Assembly (NCBI RefSeq): GCF_042680125.1
Contig: NZ_JBHTNY010000008.1
DNA: 64,000 nucleotides
Source: Robinsoniella peoriensis
Lineage (GTDB): Bacteria; Bacillota; Clostridia; Lachnospirales; Lachnospiraceae
Direction: 5' to 3' (one strand)
Shown: positions 26,228 through 35,986 of the stretch, one piece after another
Layout of the letters: every line of letters begins with the position of its first letter
Position numbering within the stretch: the stretch's first letter is position 1
Made by a program: the position numbers and the translations under genes
The notes under the pieces: generated by a model
The model's database searches: none
What the model saw: the letters and a program-made list of their open reading frames with translations, nothing else
What the model was told of the DNA's origin: nothing

Positions 26228-27220
26228 CTAAGAAGCAAATACAATCTTTGCTACTTTTTCTATATTACTGATAGCATACCCATAAGTAAAATCAGCAATT
26301 TTAATGTTTACGGCTTCCTTGTTATTGTCAAGGGTCTCGTATACATGGAGATCCCCTTTCATGTCTAATGTACCTATTTTCCCTGCAATACCAAAGATTC
26401 TCTTGTCCGGGATAAGCAAATCACCATTACCCTGCTTATGAGCAGCAGCAATAGAAGCAATCCCCATTCTCCCAAAGTTTTCGACAAGTCCATATCTATT
26501 AAACTGGTCTTTCATAGCATCAGACATATACTGATGGAACCCGTCCATCCTTCCGATCGCTTGCGCATATTTAGTTAAACATACGGCTACAGCGTTAGAA
26601 TCTCTTTCTGTAAGATACAGTTCGATCGCATCCAATGCAGTAATAGTTGGAACGGCACCACTTACATCAATCTTTTGTTCACCACCAGTAATAGCAGCAT
26701 CCACAGCTCCAAATACATCATAAAATAAAGCATTATACAAAGCTTCTTTTCCAAAAGTAGTAAGTTTAGCAACTGATTTGAATCCGTTCTTTCTTAAATC
26801 AACATAGGAAATATCAGTTTCAACCTGACGGTTTTTCCATGTCGGTTTCAAAGCTGTAAGATCAATCCAACTCTTGTCTACATTACCACCTTTAGCTGCC
26901 TCATAAGCTATGAGAGTATTCTTTGCTTCTTTTTCTGTTTCACTATCATCGAATTCGCCTACACTTCCTCTGTCAAACATTCTATCTAGCAGTTCATCCG
27001 GGGCATTATATACTTCATCTGTTACAGTTCTTTTAATATATGCAGCGATTTCATGGTCATTATCTACACCACGTTCACCTATATCTTTTGCCCAAGCATC
27101 ACAAATTTCGGCAATTTCTTTCTCTTCAGTGGTAAGTGATAAGTTATAATCCACTTTTTGTGCAACGTCATACATGACGCTGTTTTTATCCATTAATTCA
27201 GCAATTTCAGTTTTTAACAT
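26228..27220 (-). CDS. Major capsid protein (HK97-like)
   Basis: 330 residues. N-terminal helical arm (ELMDKNSVMYDVAQKVDYNL), then a body with spine-helix and A-domain features (DISYVDLRKNGFKSVAKLTT, NRYGLVENFGRMGIASIAAA, LLIPDKRIFGIAGKIGTLDM). The run GFKSVAKLTTFGKEALYNAL and the final YAISNIEKVAKIVF resemble capsid proteins of SPbeta-type phages. Neighbours are a small decoration-like protein and a scaffold-like protein upstream. Confidence comes from position and fold pattern. Confidence 0.75.
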   Translation of the reverse strand: MLKTEIAELMDKNSVMYDVAQKVDYNLSLTTEEKEIAEICDAWAKDIGERGVDNDHEIAAYIKRTVTDEVYNAPDELLDRMFDRGSVGEFDDSETEKEAKNTLIAYEAAKGGNVDKSWIDLTALKPTWKNRQVETDISYVDLRKNGFKSVAKLTTFGKEALYNALFYDVFGAVDAAITGGEQKIDVSGAVPTITALDAIELYLTERDSNAVAVCLTKYAQAIGRMDGFHQYMSDAMKDQFNRYGLVENFGRMGIASIAAAHKQGNGDLLIPDKRIFGIAGKIGTLDMKGDLHVYETLDNNKEAVNIKIADFTYGYAISNIEKVAKIVFAS

Positions 27221-27246
27221 ATTGAGTAATCCTCACTTTCTAACTA

Positions 27247-27708
27247 TTAAGAGTTTGTTTTGGCTATTCCAGTAATTTCAACGATACCAAGAGTATGTCC
27301 TACATCGTTGTATTCTCCGCCATAGATTATTGTAGAAGCAACATCTGCTTTTACAAATTTTCCGTTAGTAATCATAAGCGCATCCCCAACTGATAGCCCG
27401 GTTTTAGAATATTGATCAGTGGCATATTTTTCTCCTACCTGAGGAATAATTAATTTAACAGGTTCACCTGCTACAATTTTATTGAAGTCGTCATCATAAT
27501 CAGACATATCACCTTTTGCGCAGTTCAAACCAGTAGGAATTCGCTCCTTCATGACAAAATAAAAGTCACTTACTGTTTTGGCGGTAGGAATATCGGCTGT
27601 CTTATCGACACGATTTTTAACAACGGCAGTTCCAGTTACCATAGCGGCGTCTGCCTTATACATAGCATCAGTTGTTTTTAACGCGTTTGTCTGTAATTCT
27701 CTTAACAT
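27247..27708 (-). CDS. Small capsid accessory (decoration-like) protein
   Basis: 153 residues. Ala/Thr-rich N-terminus (MLRELQTNALKTTDAMYKAD) then a beta-rich domain (AGEPVKLIIPQVGEKYATDQ, GLSVGDALMITNGKFVKADV). Size, beta content and position just before the major capsid gene resemble head decoration or stabilisation proteins. It abuts the preceding scaffold-like gene. Confidence 0.6.
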   Translation of the reverse strand: MLRELQTNALKTTDAMYKADAAMVTGTAVVKNRVDKTADIPTAKTVSDFYFVMKERIPTGLNCAKGDMSDYDDDFNKIVAGEPVKLIIPQVGEKYATDQYSKTGLSVGDALMITNGKFVKADVASTIIYGGEYNDVGHTLGIVEITGIAKTNS

Positions 27709-27710
27709 TA

Positions 27711-29171
27711 TTATTTTCCTCCTAAAAATTTCTTCATAATTGATTTTTTATCATCTACTTCATCTGATAAACTATCAAGATTAGTGGATGCTGTTTCAGT
27801 TTTTGGCACATTAGATCGTCCGTTTATTTCTAAAGATGCAATAAATCTTTCTGCTACAATTGCTTTTAAAGATTTCTCGTCTAAATTCTCAACATATCCA
27901 TTGTATTCCTCAGAAGCAATAATTTCTTCTTTGGTAATAAGTCCTGATTTTGTGATAGAAGCAATAAGATTTTCTTTCTTTTCAGTAGTTTCTCTTTCAA
28001 TACGTTTCTGCTCGGCAATTTCAAATTTATCTTTATATGGTTGCAATTCACTGATTGTTGTATTAAGTTTTGAAATCTTTGTACTTGCTTGAATTAGAGC
28101 ATCATCTTTATCTGCAATTTTTGCATTCAGTTCTGCAACCGTTGTATTAATTGATTTGGGTGAAACAGTAAGTTGAACATTTTCTGGTTCTGAGATAGTT
28201 ACTTCATCATTAACAACTTCGTAAGTAAATTTAATAAAGTCTAATTCACTTTCTCTTTCATCAATTTCAACCCAAACTTCTTTTTCAACGGGAAAATGGA
28301 AATCTACCCAACACCACTTCTTTAACTTTTCCCTACATGCTTTTCTGATTCTATCCCTCAAATCGTGATCAGTAAGCTGAGAGATGTCAGTATGTTCATT
28401 TTTGGTTTCAGTAGTGTTTTTATGCATAAGTTCCTCAGGCGCAGAGGTACTTTCTGAAACGTTTGTTGTTAATTCTTTCTCCATACTTGTATTGTTGCCT
28501 CCTTTTGTATGTAAATTTTCTGATATTAAATCCTGTGATAAAGCTTCAGCAATTATCATCTGACTACCTTCAGTAGCCAAAGTTAACGCATTCGCACATG
28601 TTCCATAACTCGGTGTTGCATATTCAAAACCCAATAACGTGTTGGCTTCAAATTCATATTCTGTAATTCTCTTGACACCATCTTTAAATTCATATGCAGA
28701 TGTTAAAATCTCCCATGAACTGTATAATTTGTTTAAATCAAATAGTCTTTTTACTGCACTAACAACATTTTTATATCTTTTCCAGATACGATACTTTGCA
28801 AATAAACAAGGAAGTGTTTTAACTACACCTTTTACAGTAGTTACAGTATCATCTTGTATGTAAACTTCTGTGTGCGTTCCAATACTGCTTGTATTAAATA
28901 TAACTTCACCATTAGGCATCTTATACATTTCATGCCCTTTAAATGTGGGTTCACCATTCGTATTAGTAGCATATCTTGCTTGCACAGGCATATTCACAAG
29001 AGTTGTTGCTTTTGTTTCAGTAGTTTCATCATATGGTAGCATCATATCATTCGCGTTTACATCTTCGTAATAACATATTCTGCTTGTTAATTCCAAATAT
29101 GTCCTACACTCAGCTATTTCTATGACTTGACTAGCTAAACAAATACTTTCATCCTGCAATATTTTCACCAC
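27711..29171 (-). CDS. Scaffold-like/capsid maturation region protein
   Basis: 486 residues from GTG 29171 (an in-frame stop lies just upstream). The N-terminal half contains SWEILTSAYEFKDGVKRITE, and the C-terminal half has a long coiled coil (TVAELNAKIADKDDALIQAS) followed by KKSIMKKFLGG, the layout common for scaffolding proteins made just before capsid genes. No Ser-protease triad was recognised. SPbeta has a gene of similar place (yonD). Starts inside the small gene at 29149. Confidence 0.6.
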   Translation of the reverse strand: MVKILQDESICLASQVIEIAECRTYLELTSRICYYEDVNANDMMLPYDETTETKATTLVNMPVQARYATNTNGEPTFKGHEMYKMPNGEVIFNTSSIGTHTEVYIQDDTVTTVKGVVKTLPCLFAKYRIWKRYKNVVSAVKRLFDLNKLYSSWEILTSAYEFKDGVKRITEYEFEANTLLGFEYATPSYGTCANALTLATEGSQMIIAEALSQDLISENLHTKGGNNTSMEKELTTNVSESTSAPEELMHKNTTETKNEHTDISQLTDHDLRDRIRKACREKLKKWCWVDFHFPVEKEVWVEIDERESELDFIKFTYEVVNDEVTISEPENVQLTVSPKSINTTVAELNAKIADKDDALIQASTKISKLNTTISELQPYKDKFEIAEQKRIERETTEKKENLIASITKSGLITKEEIIASEEYNGYVENLDEKSLKAIVAERFIASLEINGRSNVPKTETASTNLDSLSDEVDDKKSIMKKFLGGK

Positions 29172-29325
29172 CTTTCAAACCAAGGCAGATACCATATTGT
29201 TTAAATGCCTCATTTTCGGAGAGTTTTTCTCCATCAAAAAAGACACTGGAAACATTTCCAGCGCCGTCAATTTTAATAACAATATAGCTGTCGCAACAAG
29301 GACAACGAATTTTGATATTTTGCAT
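29149..29325 (-). CDS. 58-residue zinc-knuckle protein
   Basis: Starts at ATG 29325 with GCGAGGTAAAT and ends inside the next gene (overlap 23 bases), right after the portal stop. The N-terminus has a CPCC zinc pair (MQNIKIRCPCCDSYIVIKID) and a second Cys near the end (YGICLG). The overlap suggests coupled translation with the scaffold-like gene, whose GTG start has only a weak ribosome site. Confidence 0.6.
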   Translation of the reverse strand: MQNIKIRCPCCDSYIVIKIDGAGNVSSVFFDGEKLSENEAFKQYGICLGLKGGENIAG

Positions 29326-29327
29326 AT

Positions 29328-30941
29328 TTACCTCGCATCCTTATTGTATGTTTTATCATATTCTGTTTTATTGGTTGCCTGCTTATTTACTGGTCTGCCA
29401 CTTTTGTTTTCAACATTATTCCCTGTAGAAGTGTAGCTTGTCCCTCTGGGATAAAAGACTTCAGTTTCAAGGTTTAATTCGTTTTCTCTCTTACGTTTTA
29501 CTGTTTCATCATTAATGTCCATACCAAGAATTTCAAGACTTGATTGTAAACTACCATTAAATATGGTATACAACGTCGTAGCTAATTCTTTTCGTAGAGC
29601 AAAATCAAGTGACTCTGAGTCTATAATTTTGATTATTGGACTATAATCGGTGTTGATGTTGTTATCTGATAAAATCTGTAAGTACCATTTTTGAATAATA
29701 TCTTCTAACTGTTCTGAAATTTTGTTTATTGTCCGTAATAATTGAGTGACAGAAATAGAAGCAGTTGAAACAGATTGAGAAGAGGAATCCATTAAAAATC
29801 CTATTCCAAGTGTGGCTAATACCCTTGAACGATAGTTATTTACGGTATCAATATTGGTTAGTTCGATTTTGGGTTCAACATATAAAATGCTTTCTACTGT
29901 TGGGGGGGTAGTTACTACAACGGTTGGCTGCTTCCAAGCAGACATGAGATTCTGATGCGCATAAACCATCTCCTCAAAGCCTTTTTTGTTTAAATCAGAA
30001 CCCATTACTTCCTTGCGAAGTTTTTGATGTATGATTTTCTTCGCTTTTGCCTTGCTATTTACTCTGTCTGCCGTATCGAAAGTATCTAACATAGAAAGAG
30101 GTTCTAGAGCTCTGAAAATAGGGGATAATCCATACTTTCTATTAAGGTTCCCTAAACGTATTACACCGCTATACCGTATATCTAATTTAGCATATTGCTC
30201 TTTAGAAATAAAAGCGTCATATACCTCTTTGGGGTAATTTGCTTTAACTTCTTCCTCTATGGTAGAAAAGAATAAGAATTTATTTTTTTTGGTCTTTTTA
30301 TACGTTTTTTGTAATCTTGAACGTAACTCCTGAACATTAAATAAAATCACAGGATCTCCATTAACCTCATAGTCCGAGATTTCACAGACTCCTAGTGGAT
30401 AATAATCTACTTTATATTTATTATTTTCATGTCTGAGATACATAATATAATTGCCTTCTGCAAATGAAGTGGTAACGGAATTACGAATCAGCTTTGGCAA
30501 TTTAATAACGTTGTTAAAATTATTAATAAATTGTTTTGCAGCGTCTAATTGTTTCGCTTTGTTCCTACCAGTATTCATAGTATTTGTATAATCTAATTTT
30601 ACTTCAGTATTAATATTCGTATCAATACATTCAACCGTCTTACCTATAATATCGCTTTTATTAATTTGTTTACGTATTATTGAATTGATAGTGTGGACTT
30701 TTTTAAGATCATTTTGTACATTTTCTGCAAGCTCATCCAATTCTTCTGGAGTGATTTTATTTGACGGTGAACTGCCGTCTTTTAAATAAGCAGAGTATTT
30801 TTGATTAGTTGGATCATAGGAATTGAAAGCTTCAGAAATCCATTTTTCAGATAAGTCAGAAAAAGATGTTACGATAGTAGCCTCTTCGTCACGCTCAGTA
30901 GAGATAATTACTTCAAAATCTTCTGGATTTTTTGTTGACAT
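29328..30941 (-). CDS. Phage portal protein
   Basis: 537 residues. Helical N-terminus, a core with beta strands (NYIMYLRHENNKYKVDYYPL) and a stem region, then a typical portal crown with the run ISVTQLLRTINKISEQLEDI followed by QKWYLQILSDN. Basic, low-complexity C-terminus. Portals make the dodecameric ring through which DNA enters the head. Lies directly after the large terminase, as is usual; SPbeta YonE is the counterpart by position. Confidence 0.8.
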   Translation of the reverse strand: MSTKNPEDFEVIISTERDEEATIVTSFSDLSEKWISEAFNSYDPTNQKYSAYLKDGSSPSNKITPEELDELAENVQNDLKKVHTINSIIRKQINKSDIIGKTVECIDTNINTEVKLDYTNTMNTGRNKAKQLDAAKQFINNFNNVIKLPKLIRNSVTTSFAEGNYIMYLRHENNKYKVDYYPLGVCEISDYEVNGDPVILFNVQELRSRLQKTYKKTKKNKFLFFSTIEEEVKANYPKEVYDAFISKEQYAKLDIRYSGVIRLGNLNRKYGLSPIFRALEPLSMLDTFDTADRVNSKAKAKKIIHQKLRKEVMGSDLNKKGFEEMVYAHQNLMSAWKQPTVVVTTPPTVESILYVEPKIELTNIDTVNNYRSRVLATLGIGFLMDSSSQSVSTASISVTQLLRTINKISEQLEDIIQKWYLQILSDNNINTDYSPIIKIIDSESLDFALRKELATTLYTIFNGSLQSSLEILGMDINDETVKRKRENELNLETEVFYPRGTSYTSTGNNVENKSGRPVNKQATNKTEYDKTYNKDAR

Positions 30942-30956
30942 ATTTCACCGTCCTTT

Positions 30957-32705
30957 CTAGAAATTTATACTAGTTGCACAAATTGGTGCAGAAGAGTAAT
31001 CAGAGAATATATTTTTTGATAGGTTTCTTTCTAACTGGCATTGAACCCAGTAATTATACCCAACACTTGATACTCTATCTTTTCGCATACCAGCTTTTTC
31101 GAATACTTTTACATTGACACCTTTTGTTTCATATTCTAAATTGATTAATTCATTGATTAGTAAAGTAGTATGTATGTATGGCATTTGGATACTAACTTTT
31201 TCGCTTGAGTCCAAGCTATTATAACCGCGAATATCCTTTAGCAATTCTTCAGCTTCAAATTCATTGATTAGCAGGTTAAGCTTATTCTGTTTAAATCCTT
31301 CTCTTAATGATAAATACATATCGTTATTAAATTGTGCAGTAGCTTGTATTGCCCAAATTACCTTTGGAGCATTTTCAACCTTACAACGGTCAGCATAAAC
31401 CTTGTCATTGCAACAACTAAGGGCTCCATATGTTTCACCGGTTAATGGATCATAAATATCTTTGATTAAACAATCATATACACCTAGTCCTATACCTTTT
31501 ACATCTAATGCTATATAAGTACATTTAAACATAGAATAATATCTCCGAATTATTAATGCTAGTTCGTCAGTGTTTAGCCCTTCGTGATTTTCAGTATAGA
31601 TAAAATTTCCATTATACTTTTCATTCGAAGTTGGTAATGCGCTATTAATAAAAATAGAAGCAGCATCATTATTTTGTTTCTTTGATGCCAATAATGCAAC
31701 ATCCGCAGAAATAATTCTTTGCTCATTAACTTTTAGATCAGGTATTCTTACTGTTTTATCGGATAACAATTGAGATAAGTGAGTTGGATAAACACATCTT
31801 TTTAATACACGGTTTTTAGAAGTATCTTCGTATGAAAAAAGACTTCCATCTTTATCACCATACCACAAGCAACCCATTTCCATGTCCCAAGCCATTTCTG
31901 AAAAATCCGCCTCAGACATTTCATCCGCTACCTGTTCTTTTGACAGCAAACCTTCTTTAATGGATATCTGATAGGGTAATCCACAAATAAAGTATTTTTT
32001 GGTATCGTTTATTAGATTTGCACAATAGGCTTTTGCTTTTTCAAAAGACCAATGGCTTTTAAACCAACAGCTAGACATATATATTTCTTTATTTCGTTCT
32101 ACAAGATGCTTATATTCTTTTTTGCTTAGATATTTGGGGGTTCGTGGGGCAGTCAGAAATTTACGTAGTACTGTATTAATTACATTCAAATCTACCATTC
32201 TAAATTCATCTGTAATTAATATGTTTGCGCGAGCAGACCTTCCTGAATCTGAAGCGGTCACAACTTTTATCCATGACCCATTTTTAAATAGAACATATGC
32301 CTTGTTTTGTCCTACCGAGTAATCGTCAATTTCAAGTTTTAAATTATCTGATTTATCTAGGAAATCAGTGGTTATTTTTTCAAGAACTTCGTTTGCCTGA
32401 TTTCTGTTTTTTGAAGCTACGCATATTTTAGTGCCAGGATAAAGGATACAGCGTATGGTACAAAAAAGAGCAGTTAACCAAGTCTTTCCCTGTCCCCTTG
32501 CAGCCAGATACATAAAGTAGTTATTTAGGTTCATCATAAAAAGTAAAATCGCTTGGAATAATTTTAAAGATACTCCAAGATAATCTTTAGCGAATCGATG
32601 AGGATTTGCTCGATAGAAGCTACACCATGTAGCAACTCCAGTCATTATTTTAGAAGCTTTATCATTTGCGACTTCCTGCTCAGTTCGTTTACTAGTCTGA
32701 ATCAT
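30957..32705 (-). CDS. Terminase large subunit
   Basis: 582 residues. Walker A AARGQGKT (68-75), Walker B ILITDE (162-167), with the ATPase coupling region after it; the RNase H-like nuclease begins at RIISADVALL with an acidic residue in the first strand, followed by YIALDVKGIG in the second. It packages DNA into the prohead through the portal. Start overlaps the upstream gene by 14 bases. The protein is longer than simple terminases by an insertion in the nuclease half. Corresponds in place to SPbeta yonF. Confidence 0.85.
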   Translation of the reverse strand: MIQTSKRTEQEVANDKASKIMTGVATWCSFYRANPHRFAKDYLGVSLKLFQAILLFMMNLNNYFMYLAARGQGKTWLTALFCTIRCILYPGTKICVASKNRNQANEVLEKITTDFLDKSDNLKLEIDDYSVGQNKAYVLFKNGSWIKVVTASDSGRSARANILITDEFRMVDLNVINTVLRKFLTAPRTPKYLSKKEYKHLVERNKEIYMSSCWFKSHWSFEKAKAYCANLINDTKKYFICGLPYQISIKEGLLSKEQVADEMSEADFSEMAWDMEMGCLWYGDKDGSLFSYEDTSKNRVLKRCVYPTHLSQLLSDKTVRIPDLKVNEQRIISADVALLASKKQNNDAASIFINSALPTSNEKYNGNFIYTENHEGLNTDELALIIRRYYSMFKCTYIALDVKGIGLGVYDCLIKDIYDPLTGETYGALSCCNDKVYADRCKVENAPKVIWAIQATAQFNNDMYLSLREGFKQNKLNLLINEFEAEELLKDIRGYNSLDSSEKVSIQMPYIHTTLLINELINLEYETKGVNVKVFEKAGMRKDRVSSVGYNYWVQCQLERNLSKNIFSDYSSAPICATSINF

Positions 32706-33765
32706 CTAACTCACCGCCAAACACTGCATCAAAAAGTGCCTCATCATCATCTTCGTACTCGGGTTTTTCAACTTTATATCTCGCTATTTCATCTTCGTAC
32801 ATCCGCGAATATGTGTTTTTGATCCCCATCATTTTGCAGAGATGTCCTAAAAAATAGATAGTTATATATTTTACAATTCCATCTACATCTTTCCATTCTT
32901 CGTCAGGCTCTGGAATCGGTTTTTCATTTTCCCACTTCCTAATTAAAGTACCAAATGTGTTTTGATCTGCCAAAGTATTATCTTTTGTTTGCTTAGGTTG
33001 TAAATTCGCAGTAGCTAAAAGGTCTTGCAGAGTTTTTGTTAAGTCTTTTGTTTGTTGTCCAGCTCTTTTTGCTTTTAATATATCTAATTGTGCATAACAT
33101 ATCTGTTTAAATACTTCTTCTTGTGCTTTTGTATTACACTCATGCCTTGTTGTCCAATCTAAATACTCATCTTCAAGAAATACATAATCATCATCTGTAA
33201 AACCAGTTCCAAAGAATTTAACAGTTCTTAATTTTGCCTTTTTTGAATCACGTACATCTTCAATAGATTCTATGATTTCATCTTTCCGGTTTTCATACAT
33301 AAATTTCAACGCATCAAAATATGTTGTGCCAATCCGGGTAGTTTGTCCAAGATTCTTTTTCGCAAGATAATGTGATATGCGGCTCCTGTCAGCAGATATC
33401 TGCCTTGATGCATTGAGAGCATCCTCATGATACATCCAGCCAAATTCATGACACATGTGTTTGATTGCTTTTTCTTCATTACCGCTATACAGATCAACGA
33501 GCCTGTAATAGTAGCGGTCACGGCAACCATTACAGATCATAATATACCCATCATTAGATTGATACAGAGGAGAGGCTGATTTGGAGAAGTGAGATTTAAG
33601 TGCATCCCAGCTTGCTCCACAACAAGTGCATTTATATTTCTTGTCCACAGTTTGATTTGAACGTGGTAATTTGATGTCTACGGATAAATCGATAATGGTA
33701 GGAGCATTCATAGACTCCTGTATTTTGTCTTCTCTTTTTTTGGGTTTAAGAGCTATGCGGCTCAC
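32692..33765 (-). CDS. Putative terminase small subunit (zinc finger)
   Basis: 357 residues. An N-terminal zinc finger is visible: CTCCGASW near residue 47 and CNGCRDRY near 79. The rest is helical with a Glu/Asp-rich C-terminus (PEYEDDDEALFDAVF). A large DNA-binding zinc protein right before the large terminase is the arrangement in SPbeta-type phages, where it recognises the packaging start. Overlaps the terminase gene by 14 bases. Assignment by context and zinc motif. Confidence 0.65.
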   Translation of the reverse strand: MSRIALKPKKREDKIQESMNAPTIIDLSVDIKLPRSNQTVDKKYKCTCCGASWDALKSHFSKSASPLYQSNDGYIMICNGCRDRYYYRLVDLYSGNEEKAIKHMCHEFGWMYHEDALNASRQISADRSRISHYLAKKNLGQTTRIGTTYFDALKFMYENRKDEIIESIEDVRDSKKAKLRTVKFFGTGFTDDDYVFLEDEYLDWTTRHECNTKAQEEVFKQICYAQLDILKAKRAGQQTKDLTKTLQDLLATANLQPKQTKDNTLADQNTFGTLIRKWENEKPIPEPDEEWKDVDGIVKYITIYFLGHLCKMMGIKNTYSRMYEDEIARYKVEKPEYEDDDEALFDAVFGGELDDSD

Positions 33766-33772
33766 CTACTTT

Positions 33773-33804
33773 CATAATAAAATAGAGCAGTGGTTGGCTG
33801 CTCT
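33773..33804 (-). terminator. Hairpin after the AntA-type antirepressor gene
   Basis: Minus-strand stem AGAGCAG/CTGCTCT (33784-33804) overlaps the antirepressor stop and is followed by ATTTTATT. Confidence 0.6.
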
Positions 33805-34655
33805 TATCGTTCTAGTTCTTCAATTATTTTTTTACGCGCACTTAATAGATACGCCCTATCATAATAATTTTGTAGTGGTTTTGCATCTGGATACTTAATA
33901 TCAAAAAAAGAAATTAACATTTTTACTCTCTGAATGATTGGCATCCCCATACCAAGCAACAAAATATTTTGCTGCTGAAGGAATGCAATCTTTTCATTAT
34001 ATTCATTTGTTAAATTATCACGAGTTAAATCATTTACTCCCACACCAAGATAGTTTTTAATTTCTAATGCTGAACATCCGGTGGCAATTCTATTAATTAT
34101 ATTTGCTTCTCTAGAAAAATCGGAATCATCACCATATCTTCCACAAACATTAAAAAGAGCGGTTGATATTGCTTGGCACATAGGTTTATAGTTACATTTT
34201 TGGGGATTTCGTATGGTCCACCATTCTTTATTCTTTTTGACGACTGATTCCATTAATATAAAATATCGTCTAGCAAGTTTACCCAATTCATTATTTTCTA
34301 TTGTGCATAGTTCTTTACACATTTCAACTGACAGATAGTATTCTTTTTTTATTCCGGATCTTGCTAATTGAATAGCTGTAAAGCCAGTAAAATCAGTGTC
34401 GCCGGATTTGGCGACAGGACTTTCATATGTAATTTTGTAATCTATGTTTTCTTTAAAATCGTATTTCTTTATCCGCCCGGTTATCCAGTTTGAAACATCT
34501 TTACCGACTCCAAGATATTTATGTAATGCTCTTGCGTTCAACTCATAGTCAGTATCGGGCATTGGTAATAATTTTTGGTATTTTAATACAATCTGAATTT
34601 CTTTATCATTACATCCTAACCTTTTTAACTCTTTTTTATTGAATTTGTTTACCAT
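33804..34655 (-). CDS. AntA-type phage antirepressor
   Basis: 283 residues. Residues about 35-85 carry the AntA/AntB domain: ELNARALHKYLGVGKDVSNW then KKYDFKENIDYKI. This domain is found in antirepressors that lift lysogeny by binding repressors. C-terminal part is helical with GYLVNDLTRDNLTNEYNEKI-like segments and ends in a basic helix. Situated between the tyrosine recombinase and the small terminase gene. Leader region 34656-34862 holds GTGAG repeats and the recombinase terminator. Confidence 0.75.
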   Translation of the reverse strand: MVNKFNKKELKRLGCNDKEIQIVLKYQKLLPMPDTDYELNARALHKYLGVGKDVSNWITGRIKKYDFKENIDYKITYESPVAKSGDTDFTGFTAIQLARSGIKKEYYLSVEMCKELCTIENNELGKLARRYFILMESVVKKNKEWWTIRNPQKCNYKPMCQAISTALFNVCGRYGDDSDFSREANIINRIATGCSALEIKNYLGVGVNDLTRDNLTNEYNEKIAFLQQQNILLLGMGMPIIQRVKMLISFFDIKYPDAKPLQNYYDRAYLLSARKKIIEELER

Positions 34656-34800
34656 GTAATCCCCCCATATGCATTATGAAGCGTCTCACCTTCAATCTAC
34701 CTCACTGTCGTATACGCATCTCACCGTATATCTTTTCGCTGTCATATAAGGAACGGACTATTCTCACTTTCCGTTAATTTTCTCTGTCACCTAAAAAAGG

Positions 34801-34833
34801 CATAATAAAAGAACCGGATATAAAACCCGATTC
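34801..34833 (-). terminator. Terminator of the tyrosine recombinase gene
   Basis: Minus-strand stem GAATCGG/CCGGTTC followed by TTTTATTATG. Confidence 0.7.
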
Positions 34834-34862
34834 CTAATTATCAATAAAACTCTCATTTAAAT

Positions 34863-35900
34863 TTAAACTTCACTAAGGTTTCCTTGCTTTACTTCTTTTA
34901 CGCCGTTTTTATCAAAATATTTGCCAAATTCATCTTCAGCAGATAGGTCATTGTAGATATTAAGCATTTCGCTACTTGTCCATCCAAAAAACTCCTGAAT
35001 TACGTGCGAAGGTAAGTTCATTCTATGTAACTTAGTGCATGTAAAGTGGCGAGCACAGTGAAAGTAGAAGTCCGTACCGATAATATCGGAGAATACATCA
35101 GTCCAATGGCTTAAGTCCTGGCGAACTTTCCAAACAATATCTCCATTTTCATCTTTGGCCTTGGACACAAAAAGGTGATCACTGTCTATACTTTTTTCAT
35201 TTCTTTCATTTAGCCAGAGATCCAGATATGGTTTTGCTCCATATAAAATAAATTTATTTAAAGGTTTTCCAAGGCGTCCAAACCCTTTTGTACGAATTTT
35301 ATCTGTTTTCCACATGGAATCGTATACAAAATGATTTTCATCAAAATATTCCACCTTCATTTGCAGCAATTCTGATTTTCGCATTCCAGAGTATGCAGCA
35401 ATAGCAACCGCACAGGCTTTTTCGTATTCTTTACGCTCAACCAATGTTTTCAAGAGAAAATCTATCGTTTCATCTGGCAGGACTGTTTTTTCCCTAACAG
35501 CCTCCTTGTTTGGGTTTTCGATTTTACGGATAATTGGTCTGAAATCTTCAAACGCTTCTTCATCATCTAACACATTCTCAATATAATTAGAAAGTGATGA
35601 TAAACAAGATTTTACTCTTCGGATTCTGTTAGGGCTCCATCCCCAAACATTAATAGCGTGATTCTGAAATTTTGCGATCTCACGTTTAGTAAGTTTAGTA
35701 AAAAATTTATTGTTATTGAATTCCATGTTCCAAACCCAAAAGATCCTCAAATCAGATCGGTAACCCACAATAGATTGAGGCGAACGATCTATCGATTGCA
35801 TATATTCTAACCAATCCTCGCCGAGTTGTAGATTTTCTGGATCAATTTTGTCCAGTTTTTCTTTATTTGTTATGCTATTATATACTGTAGTTCTTGCCAT
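34863..35900 (-). CDS. Tyrosine recombinase in the late region
   Basis: 345 residues. N-terminal SAM-like DNA-binding region (WLEYMQSIDRSPQSIVGYRS) and C-terminal catalytic domain with Arg in YSGMRKSELLQM (near 170), HxxR in HCARHF (near 285), and Trp/Tyr in GWTSSEMLNIYND. All catalytic residues appear present. It could resolve genome dimers or do site-specific inversion rather than serve as the main integrase. In SPbeta a recombinase (YomM) also lies in the late region. A terminator follows it; the upstream 35901-35985 region has a hairpin. Confidence 0.8.
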   Translation of the reverse strand: MARTTVYNSITNKEKLDKIDPENLQLGEDWLEYMQSIDRSPQSIVGYRSDLRIFWVWNMEFNNNKFFTKLTKREIAKFQNHAINVWGWSPNRIRRVKSCLSSLSNYIENVLDDEEAFEDFRPIIRKIENPNKEAVREKTVLPDETIDFLLKTLVERKEYEKACAVAIAAYSGMRKSELLQMKVEYFDENHFVYDSMWKTDKIRTKGFGRLGKPLNKFILYGAKPYLDLWLNERNEKSIDSDHLFVSKAKDENGDIVWKVRQDLSHWTDVFSDIIGTDFYFHCARHFTCTKLHRMNLPSHVIQEFFGWTSSEMLNIYNDLSAEDEFGKYFDKNGVKEVKQGNLSEV

Positions 35901-35986
35901 TTTCTCACTTCCTTACGTTCAACTTTAACCAGCCTCATCACTGGTAGGTGGCTACTCTCACCGCACACATATCTCTGTAAACTATT

